64,000 nt of DNA from Ascidiaceihabitans sp. (GTDB lineage: Bacteria > Pseudomonadota > Alphaproteobacteria > Rhodobacterales > Rhodobacteraceae): contig JAPKAB010000001.1 in NCBI GenBank assembly GCA_028825475.1, positions 124,001-188,000 of the forward strand, written 5' to 3'. The notes under the pieces were generated by a model that was not told the DNA's origin, searched no databases, and saw nothing but the letters and a program-made list of their open reading frames with translations. Made by a program: the position numbers and the translations under genes. Numbering within the stretch: the first letter of the stretch is position 1; each line of letters begins with the position of its first letter. Positions 21,021-30,254 of the stretch are shown here, one piece after another.

Positions 21021-21299
21021 GTGGGGGATGATTTAAAGCCATTCAATTTCACCCCTGACTTATCCAATAGTAAGTCAGCTCGACGCGCCTTGTACTCTGC
21101 GAGTTTAATTACGTTTATTGTCGCTAACTTAACTTTTACCTCTACGAAATTCGGCTTGTTTGGTCTTGAAGTGGTTTTCGAACAGGAGCGCCTCGTCGCA
21201 GTCGGCCAGATTTCCGTTTTCATTTTACTCGTCGTTTTTTTCTTCGAGCGTCACCAGGTTTTTCAGATTTATTGGCTGAAAGAAGGTCGGACAAAATAA
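21021..21299 (+). CDS. small membrane ORF after parE, possibly truncated
   Basis: A GTG at 21021 directly after the parE stop opens a 92-residue frame with two hydrophobic segments (LYSASLITFIVANLTFTS and VGQISVFILLVVFFF). The family is not recognised. After its TAA at 21297-21299 the same frame stays open for about 30 more codons and then ends in a TGA that overlaps the ATG at 21392 as ATGA, so a longer ancestral gene cut by one stop is possible. The stretch is more A/T-rich than parE. The start without spacer is unusual and expression is uncertain. Confidence 0.45.
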   Translation: MGDDLKPFNFTPDLSNSKSARRALYSASLITFIVANLTFTSTKFGLFGLEVVFEQERLVAVGQISVFILLVVFFFERHQVFQIYWLKEGRTK

Positions 21300-21391
21300 A
21301 TCGAAAGCACAACCACGAGAGCCTCAACTTGGAACAACTTTGGAACGCTCCTGATCAATATCAAGATGGGCCCGATGGAGACCGGAATAGA

Positions 21392-21571
21392 ATGAGTGTT
21401 GAACAAACCCATGAAATGAACTCGTACACATCAAAGCGTATAAGTCGCTTTCGGTTTCTTACATTTTCGGCAGAAATCGTCGTTAGCTATCTCTTGCCAG
21501 CGGGTCTCGGGTTGTGGGCCATATCCCAACCAAATGGTTTGCGTCTATTGACCGACATAATACTTCAATAG
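21392..21571 (+). CDS. small single-TM ORF
   Basis: A 59-residue frame from the ATG at 21392 has a polar N terminus (MSVEQTHEMNSYTSKRISRF) and one membrane segment (FSAEIVVSYLLPAGLGLWAI). GGAG lies about ten bases before the start. The frame is open upstream to a TTG at 21272, which overlaps the preceding ORF; so this could instead be the frameshifted end of the same gene. I do not recognise it. The region between parE and the REP hairpins appears to hold decayed or foreign small genes. Confidence 0.4.
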   Translation: MSVEQTHEMNSYTSKRISRFRFLTFSAEIVVSYLLPAGLGLWAISQPNGLRLLTDIILQ

Positions 21572-22110
21572 CACCGTAGGGTGGGTGAAACCCACCACAC
21601 CCCAACATCAACAATCATCACAAACCGTCGGTTAAACGATGGGGCAAACGGTGGGTTACACCCACCCTACATCACCGCATCCCTAACCCGTTAGGCGGCG
21701 TTCACCCCGCCAACCCCGCGTATAATCAAAACGAAAAAAGGCGGGGAAATCCCCGCCCTACGTTCCGATATGTACCACTCGCATCTGGCCCCGCCTCTCA
21801 CACGTTGCTGCGCAACATGCTGCCGGCTAACGCGTCCGCAAAATGGGCGCTAGGTCACACTCGTCGGATATATAACCACCCGTGAGTTCAACGGCACGCG
21901 GTCATACAACTCAACCATCTGGTCATTGATCAGACGCCTACAACCCTTCAACACCCCCCTGTTCCCAACAGATCGCTTGCGCAGTGCCTACAATATCGTA
22001 ACATTACGAACTAAGGGGCGGCACGCGCATTTCCCCAAACATGATGTGGTCCTCTAGTCTGGCACTCAGTCAAATTACATCTGTGGACTGGTTTCGAAAA
22101 GGAGATCGCG
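21572..22110. other. 539-base gene-free region between parE neighbourhood and YdcZ-like gene
   Basis: No convincing gene is present on either strand. The first 190 bases hold the three REP-type hairpins listed separately. From about 21770 to 22080 I see a mixed-composition stretch with a short inverted repeat GTTG-ctgcg-CAAC near 21803; the last 30 bases carry the AAGGAG ribosome-binding site of the next gene. Confidence 0.6.
21576..21757. repeat. cluster of three REP-type hairpins
   Basis: Two near-identical hairpins, GGTGGGT-gaa-ACCCACC (21580-21596) and GGTGGGT-tac-ACCCACC (21650-21666), are arranged so that their flanks GTAGGGTGGGTG (21576-21587) and CACCCACCCTAC (21659-21670) are inverted copies. 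A third, GGCGGGG-aaat-CCCCGCC (21740-21757), is followed by the same CTAC tail. This head-to-head layout is that of bacterial interspersed mosaic (REP/BIME) elements, which are moved by RAYT transposases and can block exonucleases or bind gyrase. No RAYT gene is in the window. Confidence 0.8.
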
Positions 22111-22545
22111 ATGACACAGTACGCTCTGACGATGTTGTTGGCTGGGATCGGCATTCCACTTCTGGCTGGCCTGAACGCAGCGTTGGGCAAGTATATCGGG
22201 TCGCCCGCTACAGCCGCCGTTATCCTGTTCCTTGTGGCGCTCAGCATCAGTCTTGTCGTTATGGTCGCAACGGGAACCGAAGGGTTCAACCGATTGCTGT
22301 CCGCCCCCAAACATCTGTTTTTAGCAGGCGCTTTCGTTGCGTTTTATGTGCTGACCATAACCTACATCGCCCCACATTTTGGGGTCGGAAACGCCGTCTT
22401 CTTCGTCTTACTTGGGCAATTGATTAGCGCGGCTGCCATCGACCACTTTGGCCTTTTCGGCGCGCAGGTCTCACCTCTTGGGTTGGCGCGCGCTTCAGGC
22501 ATCGCCTTAATGGCTGCGGGTGTTTGGCTGACCCAACTCGCATAG
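22111..22545 (+). CDS. YdcZ-type (DUF606) small DMT transporter
   Basis: The 144-residue protein has four to five hydrophobic helices (YALTMLLAGIGIPLLAGLNA, AAVILFLVALSISLVVMVAT, HLFLAGAFVAFYVLTITYIA, NAVFFVLLGQLISAAAIDHF, ARASGIALMAAGVWLTQLA) and the central AGLNAALGKYIGSPATAA motif of the DUF606/YdcZ family, half-size members of the drug/metabolite transporter superfamily that work as dimers or tandem pairs. The substrate is unknown. A strong AAGGAG lies six bases upstream of the ATG. It is alone and convergent with the oxidoreductase gene. Confidence 0.88.
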   Translation: MTQYALTMLLAGIGIPLLAGLNAALGKYIGSPATAAVILFLVALSISLVVMVATGTEGFNRLLSAPKHLFLAGAFVAFYVLTITYIAPHFGVGNAVFFVLLGQLISAAAIDHFGLFGAQVSPLGLARASGIALMAAGVWLTQLA

Positions 22546-22565
22546 GTCAGCCAATTTTGCGTAAC

Positions 22566-23555
22566 TTAGGACGCGTCCAAGCCTGACAGTTCCATCGCCT
22601 GCGCCCAGACTGCGTCTGGGACGTCAACGGGATCGCTTTCCGTGCGCCCTTGGCCCGGCATACGCGCGCCTTCGTCTTCGCTGATTGCCTCTGCTATACG
22701 GGCCAATCGGTCCGTAAATCCATCAGATACACTAGGGTCGATGATCATATAATACTGACCCAAGTCGTGATGCGGGCCTTCGGGTGCCTTCAGTGGTTTC
22801 ACGTCTTGGCTAAGGGTAGAGCCCGTCATACCAGCAGCCAAAATTTCAGCCATCAGACCCAAGCCCCAACCTTTGTACCCGCCCATCGAAACCAACGAAC
22901 CGGTCAATGCGGCTTCTGGATCCGTCGTTGGATTGCCGTCTATATCAACGGCCCACCCTTCAGGAATTGAGGTACCAGCTGCTTTGGCCATAGTAATTTT
23001 GCCCAATGCAACGGTTGTCGTGGATTGGTCAAACTGCATCGCCAACCCGCCCTGCCCGTCAGGCACAGAAAACGCGATTGGGTTTGTGCCTATGACGCGC
23101 GTCTTACCGCCTGGGGGGGCAACGATAGGTGATGCGTTCGTCAGGCCAAAACAAATGAAGCCGGCACGTGCCACCTGTTCAGTAAAATACCCCAAAGACG
23201 TGCAGGTATGTGCATGACCAATGGCCAGCGTCGCAGTCCCAAACTGACGTGCAGCATCCAGCGCAGGTACAAGGCCATAAGCAAACGCAGGTTGTGCAAA
23301 GCCAAGTTGCGCATCGACATGAATTGTTGCCGGACGCGGGGCGGAAACCACAGGGGATGCGTTCCCTTTCACTCGACCAGTGCGCAATTGCTGACAATAG
23401 CTTTCTAGATAGTACAGCCCGCAAATACGGTTCCCATGCGCCTCAGCTTTGCGCACCGCACGCGCAACTTCCGCCGCAGGGAATGCGTCTGCGCCATGTT
23501 CAAGTAACGCGGCAAGGACAACACGTTCAATTTCATCTAGGGTAACATGTGGCAT
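22566..23555 (-). CDS. Ldh-family (malate/L-lactate dehydrogenase-like) oxidoreductase
   Basis: The 329-residue protein belongs to the MDH2/LDH2 family of NAD(P)-dependent 2-oxo-acid or imino-acid reductases, distinct from classical Rossmann LDH. Marks are the N-terminal helical bundle, the HAHTCTSLGYF substrate segment with its conserved His, LTNASPIVAPPGGKTRVIGTNP, and the C-terminal GGYKGWGLGLMAEILA. Members include sulfolactate, ureidoglycolate, 2,3-diketogulonate and piperideine-2-carboxylate reductases; nothing here picks one. It is a single gene 50 bases upstream of lolD on the same strand (i.e. after lolD). Confidence 0.88.
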   Translation of the reverse strand: MPHVTLDEIERVVLAALLEHGADAFPAAEVARAVRKAEAHGNRICGLYYLESYCQQLRTGRVKGNASPVVSAPRPATIHVDAQLGFAQPAFAYGLVPALDAARQFGTATLAIGHAHTCTSLGYFTEQVARAGFICFGLTNASPIVAPPGGKTRVIGTNPIAFSVPDGQGGLAMQFDQSTTTVALGKITMAKAAGTSIPEGWAVDIDGNPTTDPEAALTGSLVSMGGYKGWGLGLMAEILAAGMTGSTLSQDVKPLKAPEGPHHDLGQYYMIIDPSVSDGFTDRLARIAEAISEDEGARMPGQGRTESDPVDVPDAVWAQAMELSGLDAS

Positions 23556-23606
23556 CGCGCATTCTCCATGGGTATTGCGGTTTTTAGATTCAGATTGAAT
23601 ATGAGG

Positions 23607-24287
23607 TTAGTTGCGCAAAACGCCAGCATCTAATCGCACGATCCGGTCCATGCGAGCGGCCAATTCCAAGTTATGTGTCGCTATAACGGCTGCCAGCCCT
23701 GTTGAACGCACCAACTCCATCAACGCACCAAAGACCTGATCAGAGGTGGTCGGGTCAAGGTTGCCAGTTGGTTCATCCCCTAAAAGCAATCGTGGGCCGT
23801 TTGCGAGGGCACGACAAAACGCAACGCGCTGCGCTTCGCCCCCTGACAACGCCGCAGGGCGGTGATCTGCACGCTCTGCCACACCGACACGGCCAAGCAG
23901 ATCAAGCGCACGTTCATGTGCTGCTTTGCGTCCAATGCCGGCAGCAAGTTGCGGCAACACGATATTCTCAAGTGCTGTAAATTCAGGCAGCAAATGGTGG
24001 AATTGATAAACAAAACCAATGTCATCTCGGCGAAGCCCTGTGCGTTTCGCGTCGTTCAGACCTTGCATGTTTTGACCACCAAAAGTGACATCACCCGCAT
24101 CAGGCGTGTCCAATAGACCAGCCATATGAAGCAACGTGGATTTGCCTGCTCCAGACGGGGCAACCAAAGCAACAACTTCACCGGCTTTGACCTTTAGGTC
24201 CACGCCACGCAAAACCTGCACCTCATTGGGTAAACCAACATTGTAGGTTTTACTTATCCCGCTCAGCTCAAGAACTAGATCACTCAT
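23607..24287 (-). CDS. lolD: lipoprotein-releasing ABC transporter ATPase
   Basis: The 226-residue ATPase has a Walker [11 protein letters not shown] (Ala in place of the usual leading Gly), Q-loop [10 protein letters not shown], signature LSGGEAQR, Walker [11 protein letters not shown] and the H-loop ATHN. The [12 protein letters not shown] sequence is typical of LolD, which powers release of outer-membrane lipoproteins from the inner membrane to LolA. It overlaps the permease gene by eight bases, so they are one operon. Relevant to the window because the Slam substrate and other lipoproteins would depend on it. Confidence 0.95.
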   Translation of the reverse strand: MSDLVLELSGISKTYNVGLPNEVQVLRGVDLKVKAGEVVALVAPSGAGKSTLLHMAGLLDTPDAGDVTFGGQNMQGLNDAKRTGLRRDDIGFVYQFHHLLPEFTALENIVLPQLAAGIGRKAAHERALDLLGRVGVAERADHRPAALSGGEAQRVAFCRALANGPRLLLGDEPTGNLDPTTSDQVFGALMELVRSTGLAAVIATHNLELAARMDRIVRLDAGVLRN

Positions 24288-25566
24288 AACGCAAAGCCTC
24301 CACAGGATTCATTCGGGCTGCACGTCTCGCTGGAAAGATCGTTACAATGAATGACAAGCCAAGGGACAAAGCGACCGCTGACATGACATCTGCAAAGTGT
24401 AGTTCCGCCGGTAAAGCATAAATCCCGCGAATTGCAGGATCCCAAACACCGCCCCCCATCAGCCAGTTTACCGTACTGAAAATCGGATCGATATAAATCG
24501 CAAACAAACAGCCAAATAACACCCCCAAGGCGGTGCCAATGATCCCAGTGAAAGCACCACAGATGAAGAACACCCGTAAAACCGAACCTTCGCTTAGACC
24601 CATAGTACGCAATATCCCAATATCGCGTCCCTTGTTCTTCACCAACATAATCAAACCACTCACGATGTTCATCGCAGCGATCAAAACTAAGATAGATAAG
24701 ATGACGAACATCACATTGTCCTCAACCTCAAGCGCACGCAGGAACCCGCCAGAGGCTTCTAACCACGTGAAGGGCAAAGCCCGATCGCCTGCAGCGGCAA
24801 TAATTTGAGGTATCAAACCATCAATCTCTTCTGGGTCTTCGACCATGACTTCCAGTTCGGTTGCACCGCCTTCACGATTAAAAAACGCCTGTGCATCCTG
24901 AATTGGCAAATAGGCCCGCGTCCGATCAATATCGTAGCGCCCGGCGCTAAACACATAAACAACCTCATAGGCATTGACCCGTGGGCTTGTCCCAAACGCA
25001 GTCTTGACGCCGTTGGGCGAGATGATCTTGATTTTGTCCCCAACGCTTGCACCCAATTCACGCGCAACGCCTGACCCGATCGCAATGCCTTGGTCAAAGC
25101 GCGCGATATCGCCATATGAAGTTTCGGGGTTGGCAATCCGCGGGATTGTCAAAAGGTCTGCCGCAGAGATACCATAAATCTCAATGCCCGAGTTCGATTG
25201 ACGCAAATTCGCCATCGCCTGCGCGCGTACTAGCGGGGCCACACGAATAACACCGTCAACTTCAGCCACACGTTCCGCCATAGCGGTATAGTCTTTGATC
25301 GTGCGATCAATTTGGCCGCTGTCTAGAACCTCGCCCATATTATAGACGGTGACATGCGCATTTGATCCAAGGATTGTATCAACAAACTCAGCGCGAAATC
25401 CCGACCGCACTGCAAGGGTCACAATCAATGCGAATACCGCCAGTGTGATCCCAACCAAACTTATGACTGTCATAACGCTTACGCCACCTTCAGCGCGGCG
25501 CGCGCGCAGATAGCGCCAGGCAATCATCCACTCGAAAGGTGCAAAGGGTTTAGGCGTATTGGCCAT
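24280..25566 (-). CDS. lolC: lipoprotein-releasing ABC transporter permease (LolC/E type)
   Basis: The 428-residue protein has one N-terminal membrane helix after [17 protein letters not shown], a large periplasmic MacB-like domain (about 50-265), and three C-terminal helices in FtsX fold ([20 protein letters not shown] etc.), ending [15 protein letters not shown]. This is the LolC/LolE architecture. Only one permease is present; in Alphaproteobacteria a single LolF-like permease is thought to act as a homodimer with LolD. It is the first gene of the two-gene operon. Confidence 0.94.
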   Translation of the reverse strand: MANTPKPFAPFEWMIAWRYLRARRAEGGVSVMTVISLVGITLAVFALIVTLAVRSGFRAEFVDTILGSNAHVTVYNMGEVLDSGQIDRTIKDYTAMAERVAEVDGVIRVAPLVRAQAMANLRQSNSGIEIYGISAADLLTIPRIANPETSYGDIARFDQGIAIGSGVARELGASVGDKIKIISPNGVKTAFGTSPRVNAYEVVYVFSAGRYDIDRTRAYLPIQDAQAFFNREGGATELEVMVEDPEEIDGLIPQIIAAAGDRALPFTWLEASGGFLRALEVEDNVMFVILSILVLIAAMNIVSGLIMLVKNKGRDIGILRTMGLSEGSVLRVFFICGAFTGIIGTALGVLFGCLFAIYIDPIFSTVNWLMGGGVWDPAIRGIYALPAELHFADVMSAVALSLGLSFIVTIFPARRAARMNPVEALRYE

Positions 25567-25629
25567 TTTAGGCTCTTTCTTGTTTGGTATGCTCAGTTAC
25601 AGACAACCTGTGTCGTTTGTACGCTGTGG

Positions 25630-26121
25630 TCAAGCCGTGCGTCGGCGAAACGGCCAGCGAATAACCGCCAAAAGACTACTCATTGTGATCAAGCCAACGA
25701 AAAAGCCAAAACCAGCAAAGATTGCGCCCGTCAGGTTGAGCGGGACAGCAGGCTGAAACGCATCCCATGCCGCACTTGCCACATCGCCATCGGTAAAGCG
25801 GGCCGCGTGATAGGCCCGCATGAATGGACCAGCTTCAGCCAATAACCTCAAATCTTCAGTCAAAATCGCATGACGGTCAAAAGTACGTTCCATATCGGCG
25901 CGACGCCGTTCGATAAAATCGGCTCCGGTCATCTGCTCTAGCGCTTCAGAACGCGACAGTCCTTCTGCGGCTGCAGAAGTGTCGAAATCTGCAACGACCT
26001 CGCTCAGTGCGTCAACGGCTCCGCCCAACCGTTGCGCGTATTGCTGACTGAACTCAGGAAATTGGGAGGTGCAAGCACCGACGGCCAAGCCACCAGCAAG
26101 CGTGATTGCACGAACGATCAT
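25630..26121 (-). CDS. DUF2937 family protein
   Basis: The 163-residue protein begins with a hydrophobic signal or anchor, has the SQFPEFSQQYAQRLGGAVDAL block characteristic of DUF2937 proteins, a helical amphipathic centre, and one C-terminal membrane helix (IFAGFGFFVGLITMSSLLAV) ending in basic residues. The function is unknown; conserved position beside proS and lol genes in Rhodobacterales is by my recollection. Here the leader reads LAVGACTS, a lipobox-like sequence, whereas many relatives seem to lack the Cys, so lipidation is only possible. Confidence 0.8.
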   Translation of the reverse strand: MIVRAITLAGGLAVGACTSQFPEFSQQYAQRLGGAVDALSEVVADFDTSAAAEGLSRSEALEQMTGADFIERRRADMERTFDRHAILTEDLRLLAEAGPFMRAYHAARFTDGDVASAAWDAFQPAVPLNLTGAIFAGFGFFVGLITMSSLLAVIRWPFRRRTA

Positions 26122-26143
26122 CGCAGCACCTCCCTTTCTTGAG

Positions 26144-27481
26144 CTATAGCGCCGCGTAGATTTCTGCGATCTTCTGCACTGCCAATTCTGGCGTCATCTC
26201 TTCACTCTCACCGGTTCGGCGCGAGGTCAGCTCGACAACACCATTCTTCAAGCCACGAGGACCAACCGTAATGCGCCAAGGCAAACCAATCAGATCCATA
26301 GTTGCGAACTTGCCACCAGCGCGCTCTTTACGGTCATCGTAAAGGGGTTCCAAACCAAGGGCAGTCAACGACTTATATAGCGCATCACAAGCTGCATCTG
26401 CTTCTTCGTCACCCTGCTTCAGGTTCACAATACCACAGTGATACGGCGTGACGCCTTCTGGCCAAATAATACCTTTATCATCGTGGCTGGCTTCAATGAT
26501 TGCACCCAAAAGACGGCTTACACCGATACCGTGTGATCCCATGTGAACTGGTACGGGCTTACCATCAGGGCCTTGAACTGTGGCCTTCATCGCTTCCGAA
26601 TACTTAGTGCCAAAGTAGAAAATCTGACCTACTTCGATACCGCGTGCCGTCATGCGACGGTCCTCAGGAACCTCATTAAACAGCGCTTCATCGTGCGTTT
26701 CGTCCGTACGGGCGTATTTGGTTGTGAATTCTTCCATCACGGCCGCACATTGCTCGACATTATCATAGTCGATGTCGCGGTCCCCAAACGTCAGGTCAGT
26801 CACTGCGCTATCGTAGAATACCTCAGATTCACCTGTTTCAGCCAAAACCAAGAATTCATGCGTATCATCACCACCGATTGGGCCAGAGTCCGCACGCATT
26901 GGGATCGCTTGCAAACCCATACGTTCATAGGTGCGCAGATAGCTAACCAAGTGACGATTATAGGCGTGCAACGCATCCTCTTTGGTCAGATCAAAGTTGT
27001 AACCGTCTTTCATATAGAATTCACGGCCACGCATCACGCCAAAACGTGGACGACGTTCATCGCGGAATTTCCACTGGATTTGGTACATGGTTAAAGGCAA
27101 GTCTTTGTAGCTGCCAACATGCGAACGGAAAATGTCAGTGATCATTTCTTCTGCTGTTGGTGTGAACAACATATCACGATCATTGCGGTCTTTGATCCGC
27201 AGCATTTCTTCGCCGTAATCATCATAGCGACCACTCTCGCGCCAAAGGTCAGCAGATTGAATGGTCGGCATCAACATCGGCATATGCCCAGCGCGCTGCT
27301 GTTCTTCGTGCACAATGTTCTCAATTTTGCGCAGAACTTTGAAACCAAGCGGCAACCAGGAATAAATCCCGGCACTTGATTGCTTGATCATGCCTGCACG
27401 CAGCATCAACCGGTGGCTAACAATCTGCGCCTCAGCAGGGTTTTCCTTTAGAACGGGCAGAAAATAACGGCTCAAACGCAT
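26144..27481 (-). CDS. proS: proline--tRNA ligase (short, type without INS domain)
   Basis: ProRS charges tRNA-Pro. The 445-residue form lacks the editing insertion, as usual in Alphaproteobacteria. Class II motifs are visible: motif 1 in [17 protein letters not shown], motif 2 in [21 protein letters not shown], and motif 3 in [16 protein letters not shown]; the anticodon-binding domain occupies about 355-445. The ATG at 27481 follows GAGGAG at seven bases, so the upstream TTG at 27496 is rejected. It is the first gene before DUF2937 and lol genes on this strand. Confidence 0.96.
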   Translation of the reverse strand: MRLSRYFLPVLKENPAEAQIVSHRLMLRAGMIKQSSAGIYSWLPLGFKVLRKIENIVHEEQQRAGHMPMLMPTIQSADLWRESGRYDDYGEEMLRIKDRNDRDMLFTPTAEEMITDIFRSHVGSYKDLPLTMYQIQWKFRDERRPRFGVMRGREFYMKDGYNFDLTKEDALHAYNRHLVSYLRTYERMGLQAIPMRADSGPIGGDDTHEFLVLAETGESEVFYDSAVTDLTFGDRDIDYDNVEQCAAVMEEFTTKYARTDETHDEALFNEVPEDRRMTARGIEVGQIFYFGTKYSEAMKATVQGPDGKPVPVHMGSHGIGVSRLLGAIIEASHDDKGIIWPEGVTPYHCGIVNLKQGDEEADAACDALYKSLTALGLEPLYDDRKERAGGKFATMDLIGLPWRITVGPRGLKNGVVELTSRRTGESEEMTPELAVQKIAEIYAAL

Positions 27482-27794
27482 CGCGTGGCTCCTCAAATAA
27501 CAGTTATTGCCTGATTAAGCCAAACGGCCAGCCCTCGCAACGCCCCTGTTACGTCCCAGCAATCTCGCCAACTTCATCTTGCCAGAAAAACTCTGGGGGA
27601 GACGCGCAGCGTCGGGGGCAAAGACCCTAAAACAACTGAATACAGCCTTATTGAACTAGCTCATAAACCACCCAAATCAAGCGATTGAAACCTGTGATCA
27701 CACAACCGCGAGCGACATGATCCATCGCACAAACAATGGCGTATCTCTTTCAACAAGTCATGAGGCTTGGATGAAAACATGGAAGGTTTTTACA

Positions 27795-28310
27795 ATGAAT
27801 ACTTTGCGCAATTTGGCAGCCATAACCGCTGCAACACTGACACTTGGTACCGCAGCTCAGGCCGCTAACATCGTTGAAATCGCATCAGGTGATGATCGTT
27901 TCACAACACTGGTTGCCGCCGTCTCCGCGGCCGGACTCGTCGAAACGCTTCAGGGGCCCGGTCCATTCACTGTCTTCGCCCCGCTCAACGATGCTTTCGC
28001 AGCATTGCCTGCAGGAACAGTGGAAACATTATTAAAACCAGAAAATAAGGGCGACCTAACAAACATCCTTTTGTACCATGTAGATGATCGCAACCTAACA
28101 GCCGAAGCGATCCCAACAGGTTCCAACTATTTCAAACCCATTTTAGCTTCCGAGCGTTTGTGCATCACCAAAGGTGCAGACGGCGTGACAATCGCTGATG
28201 GAACCGGTGAAATGGCAACAGTTGTGGTTGCAAACATCAAAGCCGACAACGGCGTGATCCACGTAATCGACAAAGTACTTCTGCCAGGCACACGCCCAGC
28301 CTGTCACTAA
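27795..28310 (+). CDS. secreted fasciclin (FAS1) domain protein
   Basis: The 171-residue protein has a signal peptide (MNTLRNLAAITAATLTLGTAAQA) and a single FAS1 domain: the H1 block FTTLVAAVSAAGLVETLQGPGPFTVFAPLNDAF and the H2 block NGVIHVIDKVLLP with the YHVDD segment between. FAS1 proteins are envelope adhesins or, in marine bacteria, polymer-binding proteins; the partner is unknown. GGAAGG precedes the ATG at 27795 and this start leaves the signal peptide intact, so the ATGs at 27771 and 27717 are not used. It has its own terminator. Confidence 0.9.
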   Translation: MNTLRNLAAITAATLTLGTAAQAANIVEIASGDDRFTTLVAAVSAAGLVETLQGPGPFTVFAPLNDAFAALPAGTVETLLKPENKGDLTNILLYHVDDRNLTAEAIPTGSNYFKPILASERLCITKGADGVTIADGTGEMATVVVANIKADNGVIHVIDKVLLPGTRPACH

Positions 28311-28330
28311 ACAAAACTTAAATGTGACCA

Positions 28331-28356
28331 AAGGCCCTGCATCGCGGGGCCTTTTT
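28331..28356 (+). terminator. terminator after fasciclin gene
   Basis: The stem AAGGCCC / GGGCCTT (28331-28337 and 28347-28353) has a 9-base loop and runs into TTTTT (28352-28356), about 20 bases after the stop. Confidence 0.9.
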
Positions 28357-28421
28357 ACGTCTGCCCTTGAATATTTCACTCAAACGCGCGATTTGTGATG
28401 CGGACTTATGAGGAGCCAAAG

Positions 28422-29534
28422 ATGGGCCTGCCAGTACGCGATCAACTAAAATATTGGGGCCTCACTGCCGCAATTCTGTTTATCCTACTTTGGGTCTTGG
28501 GTGACGTGCTTCTTCCCTTCGTCCTTGGCGCAGCTGTTGCCTATTTCCTTGATCCAGTTGCCGACCGCCTTGAAGACCTTGGCGCCAGTCGTGTTTTGGC
28601 GACAGCCACAATTACGCTAACGGCCATTCTTATCTTTGTATTGGTCGCGTTACTGGTGATCCCGACACTGATCCACCAAACTACATCGCTTTTTGCCAGC
28701 GCACCGCAATATGCGACCGACCTAGGGATGATGCTCACGGAACGCTTCCCTGCGTTGCTCGACGAAACATCGCCTCTTAGCCAAACCTTGTACAGTGTCG
28801 GGGAGACGATCAAAAGCAGAGGTGGCACATTGCTGAATACGGCCCTCAGCTCAGCAGCATCTTTGATCAGCATCATTACACTGTTCGTCATCGTACCTGT
28901 AGTGTCGGTCTATTTATTATTAGATTGGGACAACATGATCGCCCGCATCGACGAACTGATGCCCCGCGACCACGCACCCATCATTCGCACACTTGCCAAA
29001 CAAATCGATCAAACCTTAGCCGCATTTATTCGCGGCATGGGCACCGTTTGCCTGATCCTTGGAACATACTACGCTTTTGCGTTGATGATTGTCGGTCTGC
29101 AATTTGGTCTGGTCGTTGGCTTTATCGCAGGTCTAATTACCTTCATTCCATACCTTGGCTCACTTATAGGCGGCGTATTAGCCATCGGGCTTGCCCTGTT
29201 CCAGTTCTGGAACGGTGTTGAGGTTACAACAGATGGCATCATCACATATTCAACCGATTGGATGCGCATTGGCCTTGTCGCGATCGTCTTTGTTATTGGA
29301 CAAGTAATCGAGGGCAACTATCTGACCCCGAAACTTGTCGGCAACAGCGTTGGCCTGCATCCTGTTTGGTTACTTTTGTCTTTGTCAGTGTTCGGAACAG
29401 TCTTTGGTTTCGTAGGTCTACTTGTCGCCGTGCCTTTGGCAGCTGCAATTGGTGTAATCATCCGCTTTGCAATAGGACAGTACAACACCAGCCTGCTCTA
29501 CAAAGGGAACAGCCGAGAGTCCGACGACGCATGA
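28422..29534 (+). CDS. AI-2E family transporter (PerM-like)
   Basis: The 370-residue membrane protein has about eight helices. PVVSVYLLLDWDN and the GLVVGFIAGLITFIPYLGSLIGG motif are typical of the UPF0118/AI-2E exporter family, whose members export autoinducer-2 or other small molecules or act as Na+(Li+)/H+ antiporters. GAGGAG lies six bases upstream of the ATG at 28422; the upstream ATGs lack a ribosome site. Its stop overlaps the hdaA start (ATGA), which preserves the perM-hdaA neighbourhood seen in other Alphaproteobacteria. Confidence 0.93.
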   Translation: MGLPVRDQLKYWGLTAAILFILLWVLGDVLLPFVLGAAVAYFLDPVADRLEDLGASRVLATATITLTAILIFVLVALLVIPTLIHQTTSLFASAPQYATDLGMMLTERFPALLDETSPLSQTLYSVGETIKSRGGTLLNTALSSAASLISIITLFVIVPVVSVYLLLDWDNMIARIDELMPRDHAPIIRTLAKQIDQTLAAFIRGMGTVCLILGTYYAFALMIVGLQFGLVVGFIAGLITFIPYLGSLIGGVLAIGLALFQFWNGVEVTTDGIITYSTDWMRIGLVAIVFVIGQVIEGNYLTPKLVGNSVGLHPVWLLLSLSVFGTVFGFVGLLVAVPLAAAIGVIIRFAIGQYNTSLLYKGNSRESDDA

Positions 29535-30202
29535 ACCAACAACTTAGTTTTGATTTACCCGTTGTGCCAGCCCTCGGACGCGACGACTTCATGATTGCGC
29601 CCAGTAATGCATTGGCAGTCGCGATGATGGAATCATCCCAAAACTGGGAAGGCGGAAAACTCATTTTATGTGGTCCTGAAGGTTCAGGAAAAACTCACCT
29701 ATCTCATGTTTGGGCGGGCACGCACGATGGGCAAATTGTCTCCGCTATGGATCTTTCAGATGCTGATATTCCCACCCTTGCGCAAACGGTTGTTGTCGTT
29801 GAGGACGTCCCAAACATAGCTGCAAACTCCGACGCTCAAACCGAGCTGTTTCACCTGCACAACTTAATGCGCATGAACAAACATCCCTTGCTAATGACTG
29901 GCACAGGCACACCGAACCATTGGGGACTCAGCCTCCCTGATCTACAAAGCCGGATTGACGCAGCGGGCGTTGCGACCCTTGAAGCCCCTGACGATACGCT
30001 ACTGGGTGCCGTAATTGCCAAACAATTCAGCGACCGTCAGCTCATGCCCCGTCCTGATGTTATCCCATATTTGGTCCTGCGCATTGATCGGTCATTTGCA
30101 GCAGCACGGGACGTTGTTTGCGCAATGGATGGTCATAGCCTTGCGCGTCACAAACCGCTGACACGCGCACTTGCCTCGCAAGTGCTGGACAACTTGGGAT
30201 AA
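29531..30202 (+). CDS. hdaA: DnaA regulatory inactivator HdaA
   Basis: The 223-residue protein is DnaA-like but has only the AAA+ part: N-terminal MNQQLSFDLP, which matches the QLxxDLP clamp-binding motif of Hda; a degenerate Walker A GPEGSGKTH; Walker B VVVVEDVPN; and the sensor region SRIDAAGVATLEAPD, followed by IDRSFAAARDVVCAMDG. Together with the beta-clamp it promotes ATP hydrolysis on DnaA and so limits re-initiation of replication. It is coupled to the AI-2E gene by ATGA and is followed by ppk1 after 52 bases. Confidence 0.93.
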   Translation: MNQQLSFDLPVVPALGRDDFMIAPSNALAVAMMESSQNWEGGKLILCGPEGSGKTHLSHVWAGTHDGQIVSAMDLSDADIPTLAQTVVVVEDVPNIAANSDAQTELFHLHNLMRMNKHPLLMTGTGTPNHWGLSLPDLQSRIDAAGVATLEAPDDTLLGAVIAKQFSDRQLMPRPDVIPYLVLRIDRSFAAARDVVCAMDGHSLARHKPLTRALASQVLDNLG

Positions 30203-30254
30203 ACGGCGCAATAATCGCTACTTAAACGTCATAGTTGAGTGTTAACAAAACCCT

